64,000 nt of DNA, from assembly GCA_945861435.1 (NCBI GenBank), contig CAMAUX010000005.1, positions 62,001-126,000 on the forward strand, written 5' to 3'. Shown here piece after piece: positions 1 to 8,778 of this stretch. The notes beneath the pieces were generated by a model that ran no database searches, was not told the origin of the DNA, and worked only from the letters and a program-made list of their open reading frames with translations. Source of the DNA: Chthoniobacter flavus. Its GTDB lineage: Bacteria > Verrucomicrobiota > Verrucomicrobiia > Chthoniobacterales > Chthoniobacteraceae. The position numbers and the translations under genes are program-made. Position 1 is the stretch's first letter, and each line of letters begins with the position of its first letter.

Positions 1-1200
1 CTTCTCATCCCGCTCAAAGAACCGGAAGCGGCCGCCCTTCAGAAACTCGCGGATCAGTTCCAATCCCGGGAAGACTCCAAGCGGGTTATGGCCCGCACGG
101 ATCGATTGCTGCAGGCGCCTGTTGCCGCCGACCTCGTCGCAGATGGCTGCCTGATGCGCCCCTACGCAGGGCGCTTGGACGACCTCTTCTTCCACCTCTT
201 CCAAGAGGGCTCCCGCGAAGGGCGCCTCAACTTCTACGCCCTGCTCGAGACGCTGCCAGAACGCACCTACCATCCCGCCACAGGGATCGGAGCCGCGTCC
301 AACGTCCCGCCACTCTGGTTCAGCCTCAGCGACCTGCTCTCCGGCGGCGGCCTCGCCGCGGTTCAAACCTATTCCACCCAGAATCCCTCCGCACGAATCC
401 GCAATCCCTTCGCTGGCATCGCCATCCAACTGCTCCCCCTCCTCTCCACTGCCAGCCTCAATCCAGGCGATACCCTCCAAGTCTCCCGCGACATGATGCG
501 GCACGCCGTGGAAAACCGCCGCAAGCTGACGGCACCCAACGTGCCCACCCTATTCCGAGATCCCAGCCGCTTTCTCGGAGCGCAGCCGCCGCAATGGCTG
601 CCAGTTAAAAACTCCCCCACCTCGGAGGACCCCCCGCTTCCGGAACTTGACCCCTCCGCCAACGAAGCGTTCAGGGCCGGCCCTGCCCCCGATCCCGCGG
701 AGCCCAACCCCCTTCTGCCAAACGGTCCATCCTCCAGCGGCCGCACCGCAGGACCCCAGCCACCCCCGTCCTCCACCACACCTCCACCGACCAACACACA
801 GGACCCGCGGGACATCATTCGCCGCCCGGGATTCACCGTGGCGGTGCTTCTGCCGACCGTGGAGCTCGCAGAACAATACGTGCAGAGCCTCGCTGCCAAC
901 GACGGTGCACTCTCAGAAAACGCACGGCTCTCCAACCGCTGCCGATGCACCCTGGCATGGCTTGCGGAGCTGGATCAGCTGGTTTCCAAAAGCCTCCCGG
1001 AACCTCGCACCGCAGCTGCCAGCAACGCCATCCAACGAGCCGCCGCAGAACTCGCGCGGCTGCGCTCGGAAACCGACACTCTGCGCGCGGAACGCCTGAC
1101 GCTTCTCGATCAGCGGGCCGTCCTCCAGCGGCGTTTGGAACAACAGCTCCGCACCGAACGCACCGCCCAGTTTAAGCGCCTGACCGGGGCTCCTCTCTAA
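1..1200 (+). CDS. Hypothetical protein, 5' end outside the window
   Basis: The frame is open from base 1, so this is the C-terminal 399 residues of a longer protein. I do not recognise the family. The first ~190 visible residues look globular (Leu/Phe/Arg mixed). They are followed by a Pro/Ser/Thr-rich linker at roughly residues 205-270. The last ~60 residues are Ala/Leu/Arg/Glu-rich and probably form a coiled coil. Codon use, with C or G favoured at third positions, matches the neighbours. The stop overlaps the stop of the convergent NtrC-type gene by 3 bp (1197-1200), so there is no room for a terminator between them. Confidence 0.75.
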   Translation, partial: LLIPLKEPEAAALQKLADQFQSREDSKRVMARTDRLLQAPVAADLVADGCLMRPYAGRLDDLFFHLFQEGSREGRLNFYALLETLPERTYHPATGIGAASNVPPLWFSLSDLLSGGGLAAVQTYSTQNPSARIRNPFAGIAIQLLPLLSTASLNPGDTLQVSRDMMRHAVENRRKLTAPNVPTLFRDPSRFLGAQPPQWLPVKNSPTSEDPPLPELDPSANEAFRAGPAPDPAEPNPLLPNGPSSSGRTAGPQPPPSSTTPPPTNTQDPRDIIRRPGFTVAVLLPTVELAEQYVQSLAANDGALSENARLSNRCRCTLAWLAELDQLVSKSLPEPRTAAASNAIQRAAAELARLRSETDTLRAERLTLLDQRAVLQRRLEQQLRTERTAQFKRLTGAPL

Positions 1201-2678
1201 ACCGCACCCTCAGCCCCGTCGGCCCCCTCCTCCGCGCCGACAGCCCCGCCCGCGGCACCCCTGTACTCCGTCAGCTTGTTGCGCAAGGTGCGGATGCTGA
1301 TCTGGAGCAGAGCCGCCGCCTGCGTCCGATTTCCCCCGGTGCTCTCCAGCGCGGCGAAGATCGAAAGCCGTTCCACCTCGTGCAAGGGAAGCACAGGGCC
1401 TGTCGCCCCACCCACCGGAGCAACCCCCTCCGGCCGAGGCTGCGCCTGCGGGGGGGCGGGCACCGGCACGGGATCCACAACCACCGCTGGCGCTGGTCGG
1501 ACCACGGCTTGGATGGGCCCGTCGAGACCGAGCAACTCCGAACCAATGGGGCAGCCCTTCTCCCCCAGAATGGAAGCGCGCTCCACCACGTTCTGGAGTT
1601 CACGCACGTTGCCCGGCCAGCGATGCGCCTTCAGCGCCGCGAGCGCCGCCGGTGAAAAGCCTGTCGGTTCGGAGCCATGCTTGCGTCCGAAGCGCCCCAA
1701 GAAACAACGCGCCAACTCTTCCACATCCTCCACCCGCTCACGCAAGGCCGGAACATGCAGCGGGAAAACGTTGAGCCGATAGTAGAGATCCTCCCGGAAT
1801 TCCCCGTTCGCCACCGCCTTCGGCAGGTCGCGGTTCGTCGTCGCAAGAACCCGCACATCGACCTGGATGGTCTTGTTTCCACCCACCCTCTCGAACTCCC
1901 GCTCCTGCAACACCCGCAAAAGCTTGGCCTGAAGCGCCAGCGGAATCTCCGAAACCTCGTCCAGTAGGATCGTCCCCCCATCCGCCAGCTCGAAACGCCC
2001 GTCCCTCCTCTCCGTCGCCCCGGTGAAGGAGCCCCTTTCATGCCCGAAAAATTCGCTCTCGATGAGCGTCTCGGAGATCGCCGCACAATTGACCCTGATG
2101 AAGGGCTTCTTGTTCCGCCGGCTGTTCAGGAAAATCTCGTTCGCCACCAACTCCTTCCCCGTCCCGTTCTCCCCGCTGATCAGCACCGTTGCATCCGTCC
2201 TCGCCACCCGCTGGATCAATTCCCGCAGCCGCCCCATGCATGGGCTGTGGCCGATGAGTTCGCGGCCACCCACGGTTTCTTGAATGAGGAAGTCCGCCAC
2301 CTTGACCACCCGCTGAAATTCCGCGGCTTTTTTGAGAACCAGCTCGATCTGGCTCATCGAGAAAGGCTTGGCCACGTAATCGAACGCGCCAGCCCTCATG
2401 CAGGCCACCACAGACTGCACGCTGCTGTTACCCGTGATCATCACCACCACCGGCCGCGAAGGCGCATCCGCCAGCTTCTCCAGCAACGCCTGCCCGTCCC
2501 CATCGGGAAGCTTCATGTCTAGGAACATCAGATCGAAGACATCCCTCCCCAGTTGCTTCTCCGCCTCCGCAATCGTTCCCACTGCAGAAACCGCGTAACG
2601 CTTGTTGCGACAGTAGGTCTCCAGAGAACGCCGGATCACCATCTCATCATCCACAATCAGAATGCGTTCCAAAGCCAT
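1197..2678 (-). CDS. Sigma-54-dependent response regulator, NtrC family
   Basis: This 493-residue protein has the full NtrC layout. A receiver domain spans about 1-120, with acidic residues D10/D11 and phospho-acceptor D54. An AAA+ domain follows at about 140-380, with Walker A GENGTGKE, Walker B ILLDEVSE and the sigma-54-contacting loop as GSFTGA, an accepted variant of GAFTGA. A Pro/Ala-rich linker leads to a Fis-type helix-turn-helix at the C terminus (NRTQAAALLQISIRTLRNKL). The start is the ATG at 2678, directly before the receiver strand; the frame stays open ~400 bp further upstream but encodes nothing receiver-like. Such proteins activate sigma-54 promoters after phosphorylation. Because it lies near the flagellar cluster it could be FlrC/FleR-like, but that is inference, and no partner kinase with an intact ATPase domain is visible here. 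Confidence 0.95.
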   Translation of the reverse strand: MALERILIVDDEMVIRRSLETYCRNKRYAVSAVGTIAEAEKQLGRDVFDLMFLDMKLPDGDGQALLEKLADAPSRPVVVMITGNSSVQSVVACMRAGAFDYVAKPFSMSQIELVLKKAAEFQRVVKVADFLIQETVGGRELIGHSPCMGRLRELIQRVARTDATVLISGENGTGKELVANEIFLNSRRNKKPFIRVNCAAISETLIESEFFGHERGSFTGATERRDGRFELADGGTILLDEVSEIPLALQAKLLRVLQEREFERVGGNKTIQVDVRVLATTNRDLPKAVANGEFREDLYYRLNVFPLHVPALRERVEDVEELARCFLGRFGRKHGSEPTGFSPAALAALKAHRWPGNVRELQNVVERASILGEKGCPIGSELLGLDGPIQAVVRPAPAVVVDPVPVPAPPQAQPRPEGVAPVGGATGPVLPLHEVERLSIFAALESTGGNRTQAAALLQISIRTLRNKLTEYRGAAGGAVGAEEGADGAEGAV

Positions 2679-2745
2679 GGCGCGGACAGAAAAAAACCTG
2701 CGGGACTTTGACAGCCCCTTGGTGCAGAGTCGATCAAAGAACGTC

Positions 2746-3069
2746 ATGTTGCGCACCCCTCTCTTCTTCGTCTCCCATATCGAACGCATCCTCCAGGGTT
2801 TGCTCGCAAACGCCGCAACGGATGCATTCGCCAGCACGCGCCTCATCAACTTCCCCGGGCAGGCCACCACCCTCGAAGTCCACATCGAAGGCCGCCTCGC
2901 AGGCTCTCTCTTCCTCCGCAACTCAGGCTCCAACAGCGCCCCTCTCATCGAAGGCTGGATCCTCAACGGCGCCGGAAAAACCTCCGTCCGCATCCCCTCA
3001 GGGCTCGCTGAAATCCAAGGCGCGGAACAGATCGCCCACACTTTCAGAACCGCCCTGCAACCGTCCTGA
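2746..3069 (+). CDS. Small hypothetical protein
   Basis: This 107-residue frame lies between the divergent NtrC-type gene and the convergent TPR gene. I chose the ATG at 2746. The sequence looks like one compact alpha/beta domain (strands such as TLEVHIEGRLAGSLFL and KTSVRIPSGLAEI), with no signal peptide or membrane segment. Codon third positions are strongly C/G as in the neighbouring genes, which is the main reason to accept it. I cannot assign a family. Confidence 0.55.
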   Translation: MLRTPLFFVSHIERILQGLLANAATDAFASTRLINFPGQATTLEVHIEGRLAGSLFLRNSGSNSAPLIEGWILNGAGKTSVRIPSGLAEIQGAEQIAHTFRTALQPS

Positions 3070-3122
3070 AGGACGACCACAGGGATTTCAACAGGGATTC
3101 ACTCTCCCCCCGCCTTCTGCCC

Positions 3123-4571
3123 TTAGTTTGCGGCCGCAGGCGCGGCCTTGCGGACGGCCCCATCCCCGGCGGCCTTCTTGCTCAACAAAGGCGCCACCGT
3201 CGCATCCGTACGCTGGGCCCAGTCCAGATGCTTCATCCGCCACTGCGCCATTTCCCGCAGGGTCCCGATATTCAGCCCCAGATCGCCCACACCACCAGCC
3301 GCCTTGGGCTCACCCGCCTTCGCCTCGTCGGGCTTGGTTCCGCCCGAATGCTCCAGAATAAAGGCATAAGCGGTGCGCGCACGTTCCGGGTGACGGAGGC
3401 GCTCAAAACACAAACCGATCTGGTACACAGCAGGCAGCCGCCAATCCGCCACATCGCTCAACTCCGCAAGGGTCTGGTACACCGTGAGCGCATTCGTGAA
3501 GCTGCCTGACGCATAGAGCTCATTGCCCAGCTCATTTCCCGTGCGCTGCTGCCAGTACGCCCAGCTCTCCGGGTGCTCCTTCGCCACGCTCTGCTCCGCC
3601 TTCAACAGCTTCACCGTCTCCACCACCGCATCCTCCTTGCGGTCGAGCGCCTTCAGATTCTGGATCAGCAGGTACTGGCACTCGGGGGCCTGACGCGCAT
3701 TGGCAAAGAGCGTCAGAAACTCCTTCGCCGCTGCCACCGTCTGCACACGGTCCTTCTCAATGTGCAGCGCCTCCACCGAACGAAAGTACACCTCCGCCTT
3801 CTCCTCCGGCGGCAACTCCAGAAGCTTCAGGCGGGAGTAAAATTTGCCGGCCTCCTGCCAGTTGCCGCTGAGCTGGTGGGTCCGCGCAATCTCCAACTGC
3901 GCATCCAAGGTCACCTTCTTGTAATCAGGCGCGTCCTTCACCCGCAGCGACGCGTACAGAACGTTGTAAAATTTGGCCAGCGCGAGCTTGTACGCACCCA
4001 TCTGACGATACAACCGGCCCAACCTCAGATTCACGTCCGCAGCCTCCGGATCGTTCTGCCAATACGACATCACCTGCTCATACACCGCCACTGCCTTGGC
4101 CGGATTCTTCACCTTCTCCTCCAGCATCCTCCCCAAATCCAGCAGACTCTGCCTCTTGGCCTCCTTCGGATCCGGATAGCTGAGGATCTTCAGAAAGTAA
4201 GCCTCCGCCTTCGCATAATCCCCCTCCTTGATCGCAGCAGCGGCCCATTCCCTGAGCACTTCCTGCTCCGATTTCGTGGCCGCGTCCTCCGCCCTCTTCT
4301 GCTTCAACGCAGAATCCAGATCCCGGAGAACCTCAGGCGCCGTCTTCACGGCAGCAGCCACTGGCGGCACGACAGCCTTCGCCTCCGCCTCCTGCCCCTG
4401 CAATGTGGGCTCCTCAAGACCGGGCACCGCCCTGGCTTGCTCCGGCATCCCAAAGCTCAGCCCCCCCAGAAAAAGGGCAACGACAGGAAGGAAAGAGCTA
4501 TTCTTGGCGGAAATTTGCACGGCTTTGAGCAGGAGGAGGTTGGGCAGAACGGAATACGGTATCCGTAACAT
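3123..4571 (-). CDS. Exported TPR-repeat protein
   Basis: About 480 residues with an N-terminal hydrophobic signal (core FLPVVALFLGGLSFG, cleavage probably after EQARA). A charged Ala/Glu region follows, then many helical repeats at about 110-440 of TPR character, such as GDYAKAEAYFLKIL, NPAKAVAVYEQVMSYW and GAYKLALAKFYNVLY. Proteins of this kind act as scaffolds in the periplasm or envelope. The start is uncertain: ATG 4571 is used here, but GTG 4520 gives a cleaner signal peptide and shortens the overlap with the upstream gene from 74 to 23 bp. The gene follows the KAKE-repeat gene on the same strand and is probably co-transcribed with it. The Ala/Lys-rich C terminus (KKAAGDGAVRKAAPAAAN) is unstructured. 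Confidence 0.85.
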   Translation of the reverse strand: MLRIPYSVLPNLLLLKAVQISAKNSSFLPVVALFLGGLSFGMPEQARAVPGLEEPTLQGQEAEAKAVVPPVAAAVKTAPEVLRDLDSALKQKRAEDAATKSEQEVLREWAAAAIKEGDYAKAEAYFLKILSYPDPKEAKRQSLLDLGRMLEEKVKNPAKAVAVYEQVMSYWQNDPEAADVNLRLGRLYRQMGAYKLALAKFYNVLYASLRVKDAPDYKKVTLDAQLEIARTHQLSGNWQEAGKFYSRLKLLELPPEEKAEVYFRSVEALHIEKDRVQTVAAAKEFLTLFANARQAPECQYLLIQNLKALDRKEDAVVETVKLLKAEQSVAKEHPESWAYWQQRTGNELGNELYASGSFTNALTVYQTLAELSDVADWRLPAVYQIGLCFERLRHPERARTAYAFILEHSGGTKPDEAKAGEPKAAGGVGDLGLNIGTLREMAQWRMKHLDWAQRTDATVAPLLSKKAAGDGAVRKAAPAAAN

Positions 4572-5283
4572 TTTCCATGCCAGAATCCCCACCAACTCGC
4601 CGGGCAGGCTCCCGGAAAAATTCCACCGCAGTGCTCGTCAATGTCTCCGAGCCACCTCCCCCGGCACCCCCACTCCCTCCGTCCGTCCCAGCGGACCCAG
4701 ACCTCCCTCCCTGTTCCATCACAATCCGCGGAAGCAGCGGGGGACGCCGAGGATAAGGAACATCAGCCGCCAAACGCATCGGAACAACCTCCGCCACCAT
4801 ACGCTCCACGCGCCAGGAAAGGCCCACCCGACGTCCCAGTGAGTCGTACCACCTCTCTCCACGAAGCACGTCCGCCACCTCCTTGGACTCAGCGACCGTC
4901 ATGCCCTCGACCGGCGCCTGAACCACAGTCACGGACGCCCGCTTAAGATCAACCTCCTTGGCCTTCGCAACCGGGACCGCTGTCTCCTTGGCCTTCGCAA
5001 CCGGAGCCGCTGCCTCCTTGGCCTTCGCAACCGGGGCCGCTGTCTCCTTGGCCTTCGCAACCGGGGCCGCTGCCTCCTTGGCCTTCGCAACCGGAGCCGC
5101 TGCCTCCTTGGCCTTCGTAACCGGAGCCGCTGCCTCCTTGGCCTTCGTAACCGGAGCCGCTGTCTCCTTGGCCTTCGCGCCCCCGTCCTCCGCGTTTTCA
5201 GAACCAGCAAAGGAGGCACCGACTCCGACGCAAGTCAGAGCCAGACAAAGAAACAGCGATTGCCGTGAAGAAACCGGAGGCAT
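4498..5283 (-). CDS. Exported protein with KAKE(A/T)AAPV repeats
   Basis: This 261-residue protein starts at ATG 5283 after AAGGAAGG, with a signal peptide (core LFLCLALTCVGVGASFAG). Residues ~35-115 are about seven copies of a 10-residue unit, K-A-K-E-(A/T)-A-A-P-V-(A/T), encoded by the 30-bp DNA repeat at 4954-5178. A conserved-looking globular stretch follows (RASVTVVQAPVEGMTVAESKEVADVLRG is its beginning, split here only by description), then a Gly/Ser-rich low-complexity stretch. The 3' end overlaps the start region of the TPR gene, suggesting translational coupling. I do not recognise the family. The Lys/Ala/Pro repeats could span the cell wall as TonB-like linkers do, which is inference. 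Confidence 0.7.
   Translation of the reverse strand: MPPVSSRQSLFLCLALTCVGVGASFAGSENAEDGGAKAKETAAPVTKAKEAAAPVTKAKEAAAPVAKAKEAAAPVAKAKETAAPVAKAKEAAAPVAKAKETAVPVAKAKEVDLKRASVTVVQAPVEGMTVAESKEVADVLRGERWYDSLGRRVGLSWRVERMVAEVVPMRLAADVPYPRRPPLLPRIVMEQGGRSGSAGTDGGSGGAGGGGSETLTSTAVEFFREPARRVGGDSGMENVTDTVFRSAQPPPAQSRANFRQE
4954..5178. repeat. 30-bp tandem repeat inside the KAKE gene
   Basis: About 7.5 direct copies of a 30-bp unit containing TCCTTGGCCTTCGCAACC, differing by a few substitutions (gcaacc/gtaacc, gggg/ggag, gctg(t/c)c). The period is a multiple of three, so copy number can change without breaking the gene. The repeat also keeps other frames open, which produces misleading shadow frames on both strands. 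Confidence 0.95.
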
Positions 5284-5291
5284 TCCTTCCT

Positions 5292-5322
5292 TTATCGGCA
5301 AGAAGCCCCTCCTCCTTTAACT
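5292..5322 (-). promoter_or_regulatory. Possible sigma-28 promoter upstream of the KAKE gene
   Basis: On the minus strand TTAAAGGAG is followed after 16 rather than 15 bases (counted from TAAA) by GCCGATAA, an exact match to the flagellar sigma-28 -10 box. The spacing is one base long. The expected transcript start falls about 2 bases before the ATG at 5283, which would exclude the AAGGAAGG ribosome site from the mRNA. Either the match is accidental or the mRNA is leaderless. Confidence 0.3.
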
Positions 5323-5380
5323 GAAAATTGCCATGGCTCCCTGCCCGATTCCTGCTTTCCAAGGGGTTTATTCCTTTCCC

Positions 5381-6091
5381 ATGCACCTGCTCCGCAAGCC
5401 CCTCCTCCTCGCACTCGCCATCGGAATGACCGCCTGCGAACAGACGCAACTCGGACGCAACCTTCTCCCATCGAGGCCTTTAAGCTACTCAAGGAACTAC
5501 GCCAGGCCGGAGGCCAAGCTTCCCCGCCGCGTCGCCATGCTCCCCCTTGAATTCGATCAGGTCGTCGGGGAAACGCTCCGCGACATCGACGAAATTTTCC
5601 TCATGGAGTTAGGCAAAAAACTCCGCTTTGAGGTCGTAGCCATCACGCGGCCCGAACTGGCAAAGATTATCCGCCGCGAACACCTATCAAGCACGGAGCC
5701 CACGCCGCCCGAACTCCTCACCTACCTGCGCTCCCACTACAACGCAGACGGCGTGCTCTTCACGGAAATTTCTTCCTACCGCCCCTACCGCCCTCTGACC
5801 ATCGGCGTGCGCAGCAAACTGGTCGAACTCCAGAACATGGAGATCTTGTGGTCCGCTGAGACCGTCATGGACGCCGGCAACATCGACGTCAGCCGCGCCG
5901 CCCGACTCTACGCCGCTGATCAGGCCACCAACCCCAACGAACGCTCCAACGAATCCGCGCACGCGGCAGAGATGGTCCTCCAAAGCCCACGCCGCTTCGC
6001 AGGATTCACCGCCTACCACCTCTACGGCGCGATTCCCAAACCGACCCCGGTGGGCCTCAAAGTTTCAGAGACCCCGCCCACGGGAAAGTAA
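5381..6091 (+). CDS. Putative outer-membrane lipoprotein
   Basis: This 236-residue protein starts at ATG 5381, where a lipoprotein signal begins: charged MHLLRK, hydrophobic LLLALAIGMTAC, with Cys at about residue 19 as the lipidated residue. The mature part has an alternating beta/alpha pattern (RVAMLPLEF, ADGVLFTEISSY, MEILWSAETVMD). This resembles the fold of CsgG/LpoB-like lipoproteins, in which a short AVLPFE-type strand leads the domain, but I would not assign a name. It is divergent from the KAKE gene, with about 97 bp between the two starts. Confidence 0.75.
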   Translation: MHLLRKPLLLALAIGMTACEQTQLGRNLLPSRPLSYSRNYARPEAKLPRRVAMLPLEFDQVVGETLRDIDEIFLMELGKKLRFEVVAITRPELAKIIRREHLSSTEPTPPELLTYLRSHYNADGVLFTEISSYRPYRPLTIGVRSKLVELQNMEILWSAETVMDAGNIDVSRAARLYAADQATNPNERSNESAHAAEMVLQSPRRFAGFTAYHLYGAIPKPTPVGLKVSETPPTGK

Positions 6092-6118
6092 GCGACGGAA
6101 ACCCCACTCCGCCCTCCT

Positions 6119-6832
6119 GTGAGCAACCCCCAGAGCCCAGCCCAGACGTTCCCCTTCCGGCAGGAACTCGCTCCTGAGCTCACCCTCGGCCTGCTTCACA
6201 AAATCAACAACCTCCTCACCCGCGTCCATTTCCAGATGGAGGGCTGCAAGGATCAGCTCGACGCCTCCCACCCGGCAGCCGCGCTCATCAACGATCTCGG
6301 CGAAAACATCGAGGCCATCCGCTCCCTGCTGGAGCGCACCTCCCACGTCAATCTTCCCCAGAGCCAAGACGAGGAATCCTGCATCTACGACCTCGAAGCC
6401 GCGCTCGCCCAGCAGATGGACCTCATCCGTCTGATGATCCCGAAAGTCCCGGCGGAATTCACCTCCCTCCTCCCCGAACCCATCCAAGTCCCCCTGCGCG
6501 AGGCGGACCTCGAAATGCTCACCCTCCACGCCGCCAGAGCACTGCGTTCGTTCCCCCTGCCGAAGGGCGCCCGCATCGCCGTTGAACTCCGGCATGCCAG
6601 CGAACTCCCCCTCGGCGCGCCGGACGATTACATCGCCCTTCTGCTCCGCTGCGTGCCGGAAGGTGCACCGCACGCCCTCACCTTCACAGCCAGCACCCCT
6701 CCTCCCTGGATGGACAGGGCGCGAGAAGCAGCTGCAGCCTTCGGCGCCACCCTTGCTCTTCTTGAAACCCCGCCGGAAGGCGCACCCGTGGTGACACTCC
6801 TGCTGCCCCGCCTCCACCTTGGCCAGTCATGA
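6119..6832 (+). CDS. Degenerate histidine-kinase-like protein (possible phosphotransferase)
   Basis: 237 residues from a GTG start. Residues ~20-40 contain LLHKINNLLTRVHFQMEG, which resembles the histidine box of HisKA dimerisation domains (H-x-I-N-N). The region where a catalytic ATPase should sit lacks recognisable N, G1 and G2 boxes, although the end (APVVTLLLPRL) resembles the last strand of an ATPase domain. This is the pattern of ChpT-type phosphotransferases or dead kinases: the His is kept and ATP binding is lost. The 3' end overlaps the ATG of the HD-GYP regulator by 4 bp (ATGA), so the two are translationally coupled and probably act together. The function is inference. Confidence 0.7.
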   Translation: MSNPQSPAQTFPFRQELAPELTLGLLHKINNLLTRVHFQMEGCKDQLDASHPAAALINDLGENIEAIRSLLERTSHVNLPQSQDEESCIYDLEAALAQQMDLIRLMIPKVPAEFTSLLPEPIQVPLREADLEMLTLHAARALRSFPLPKGARIAVELRHASELPLGAPDDYIALLLRCVPEGAPHALTFTASTPPPWMDRAREAAAAFGATLALLETPPEGAPVVTLLLPRLHLGQS

Positions 6833-8031
6833 GTGCGACGCGACACACGCTTCTGGTCGTCGATGACGACCCGATGATCCTGAAGATCCTGCAGGTCATG
6901 CTGACCAACGTGGGCTTCGACGTCGTCACCACCACCGAACCCGAGCAGGCCCTCAGCCTTGCACGCCAGCGCGATTTCGCCGTGGTCATCTCCGACCAGC
7001 AGATGCCCTCCATGTTCGGCTCCGAGCTCCTAAGCCAGATCGCCGTCCTGCAACCCCAAGCCACGCGCATTCTCATCACCGGCGTGCGCTCCCTCGAAAG
7101 CTTCGTCGACGCAGTCAACCGCGGGGAACTCTTCCGCTTTGTGACCAAGCCGTGGGTCCGGGCGGAAATGCTGGCCACCGTTCAAAACGCCATCCAGCGC
7201 TACGAACTGGTGCATGCCAAGGCGATGCTGGAGAAGCAGACCCAAGCGCTGAACCTCGAGCTCGCGGAGGCCAACAAACGCCTCGCACTCCAAGTCCAGG
7301 AACTCGAACGCCAAAGCAACCAACTCGAGCGCTCCCGCACCGCACTCCAGCATAACTTCGACCGCTCCCTTGAGCTCTGCCACAGGATCCTCAGCATCTT
7401 CCACCCCCAACTCGGCGCACAGACCAAAGCCGTCGTCCGTCTCTGCCAACGCATGGCCGATGTCGGCATGTTCACCGCCGAACAAAAGCACGTCCTCATC
7501 GTCAGCGCATGGCTGCACGACATCGGCCTCACCGGCATGGTCCGCGAACTCGCAGCCGGCGACCAGCAGAACCCCAGAAGCTTCCCGCCCGACAGCCGCC
7601 AGATCCTGCTCGACCACCCCATCTACAGCCAGACCCTCGCCTCCTTCGTCGACCACCTTCAGGCCGTAGGCGAAACCGTCCGCGCCCACCACGAACGCTT
7701 CGACGGCTCAGGCTACCCGGATGGCCTCGTCGGCACCGCCATCCCATGGACCGCCCGCTGCCTCGCCGCGGTCGTCCACTACGTGGCCTCCGACCTCCCT
7801 CACGACAAGGTCACCGAAGAACTCATCGCCCAGTCCGGCAAAGCCTTCGACCCGGAGGCAGTCCAACTCCTCCTCCGCTGTCAGCTCGAGCCCGCCATGC
7901 GCCCCGGCAAGACGGTCCTGCCAGAAGACTGGCACGCCCACATGCCCAACCCCTCGGGCACCTACAGCGCCACAGGCACCATCGAACACACCCCGGCAGC
8001 ACCAAGGCTCCACACCACCCAGAGCTCCTGA
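6829..8031 (+). CDS. Response regulator with HD-GYP domain
   Basis: 400 residues. The receiver domain at 1-125 has D12/D13/D14, phospho-acceptor D56 and Lys in FVTKPW. A coiled coil follows at about 130-190 (EKQTQALNLELAEANKRLAL). The HD-GYP domain at about 195-365 has H230-D231 in WLHDIG, DHPIYS, and the signature HHERFDGSGYPDGL from H287. Intact HD-GYP proteins hydrolyse cyclic di-GMP, and all expected metal and substrate residues are visible. The C-terminal ~35 residues are low complexity. The gene is coupled by a 4-bp overlap to the upstream kinase-like gene. Lying beside the flagellar operon, it may tie c-di-GMP level to motility (inference). Confidence 0.95.
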   Translation: MSATRHTLLVVDDDPMILKILQVMLTNVGFDVVTTTEPEQALSLARQRDFAVVISDQQMPSMFGSELLSQIAVLQPQATRILITGVRSLESFVDAVNRGELFRFVTKPWVRAEMLATVQNAIQRYELVHAKAMLEKQTQALNLELAEANKRLALQVQELERQSNQLERSRTALQHNFDRSLELCHRILSIFHPQLGAQTKAVVRLCQRMADVGMFTAEQKHVLIVSAWLHDIGLTGMVRELAAGDQQNPRSFPPDSRQILLDHPIYSQTLASFVDHLQAVGETVRAHHERFDGSGYPDGLVGTAIPWTARCLAAVVHYVASDLPHDKVTEELIAQSGKAFDPEAVQLLLRCQLEPAMRPGKTVLPEDWHAHMPNPSGTYSATGTIEHTPAAPRLHTTQSS

Positions 8032-8051
8032 TCCGACAGGCTGCCCCGGGA

Positions 8052-8336
8052 TCACTGCGCCGTCGATCCTGGCGATTGAGGCGATTCAGGAGCCACGAGC
8101 GGACGCTTCAACCGCAGCCTGCTCAAGTCGAGCCCGCCCTGCCTCGCACGCCCCGCGCTCAACGCCTCCAGATTGCTCGCCTTGATCTCCTCGTAAACCT
8201 CCCCGCGCAAAATCGGCACCTCCCGCGGCGCCTCGATCCCAATCCTCACCACATCCCCATCGATCCGCTTGATCCGGATCTCGATGTGATCCCCAATCCG
8301 GATCGTCTCGTTCAGCTTGCGGGAAAGCGTCAGCAT
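8052..8336 (-). CDS. csrA: Carbon storage regulator CsrA
   Basis: CsrA is a small dimeric RNA-binding protein that usually represses translation by covering ribosome-binding sites. The first ~60 residues are canonical: [20 protein letters not shown], then [22 protein letters not shown]. At 94 residues it is longer than the usual 61-75; the extra Arg/Pro/Ser-rich tail is probably disordered. The gene overlaps the upstream fliW by 7 bp. FliW is the known protein antagonist of CsrA in flagellin control, so the overlap fits a FliW-CsrA switch acting on a flagellin gene outside this window. Confidence 0.97.
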   Translation of the reverse strand: MLTLSRKLNETIRIGDHIEIRIKRIDGDVVRIGIEAPREVPILRGEVYEEIKASNLEALSAGRARQGGLDLSRLRLKRPLVAPESPQSPGSTAQ

Positions 8337-8767
8337 GGTGCAACCGCCTCCTCCGCGCCCTCGTCAATCAACGGGTACGCGGTCGAGTACTTCTGGTAAT
8401 TAGTCAGCACCACCTGCTTGCCCAACCCGCGCCCACGATTCACCACAATCGGAGCCACGAGGTTCGCCGTCACCCGTTGCGGCTCCCAGGAACGGATCGT
8501 AGCGATCACCAACACCAGCGCCTCAGGCCCATCCGCCGACAACCCCAGCTCCGCAGCGTCCTCGTCCGAAAGTTCCACCCGGTAGTCAGGCACAATCCCC
8601 TCGGGCCGGATCGCCACAAACTCGATCTGCTCGGGCTCCATCGACCGCAGGAGAAGGAAGGGTTCCGCTCCGGAGTCAGCACCCAACTCGAACTGCTTGA
8701 GTTCCGCAAATCCGACCAGACCTGCAGGAAGCTCAAACCGAATCGCCCCGCCGCCGGAAACACTCAT
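8330..8767 (-). CDS. fliW: Flagellar assembly factor FliW
   Basis: About 145 residues matching FliW: an early [13 protein letters not shown], a central [14 protein letters not shown], then [29 protein letters not shown] and a [16 protein letters not shown] ending. FliW binds flagellin and, when flagellin is scarce, binds and inhibits CsrA. ATG 8767 is used here; an upstream in-frame TTG at 8782 overlaps the flgL stop and is a possible alternative. The gene sits between flgL and csrA, the usual order. Confidence 0.95.
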   Translation of the reverse strand: MSVSGGGAIRFELPAGLVGFAELKQFELGADSGAEPFLLLRSMEPEQIEFVAIRPEGIVPDYRVELSDEDAAELGLSADGPEALVLVIATIRSWEPQRVTANLVAPIVVNRGRGLGKQVVLTNYQKYSTAYPLIDEGAEEAVAPC

Positions 8768-8778
8768 GCCAGCGGTGC

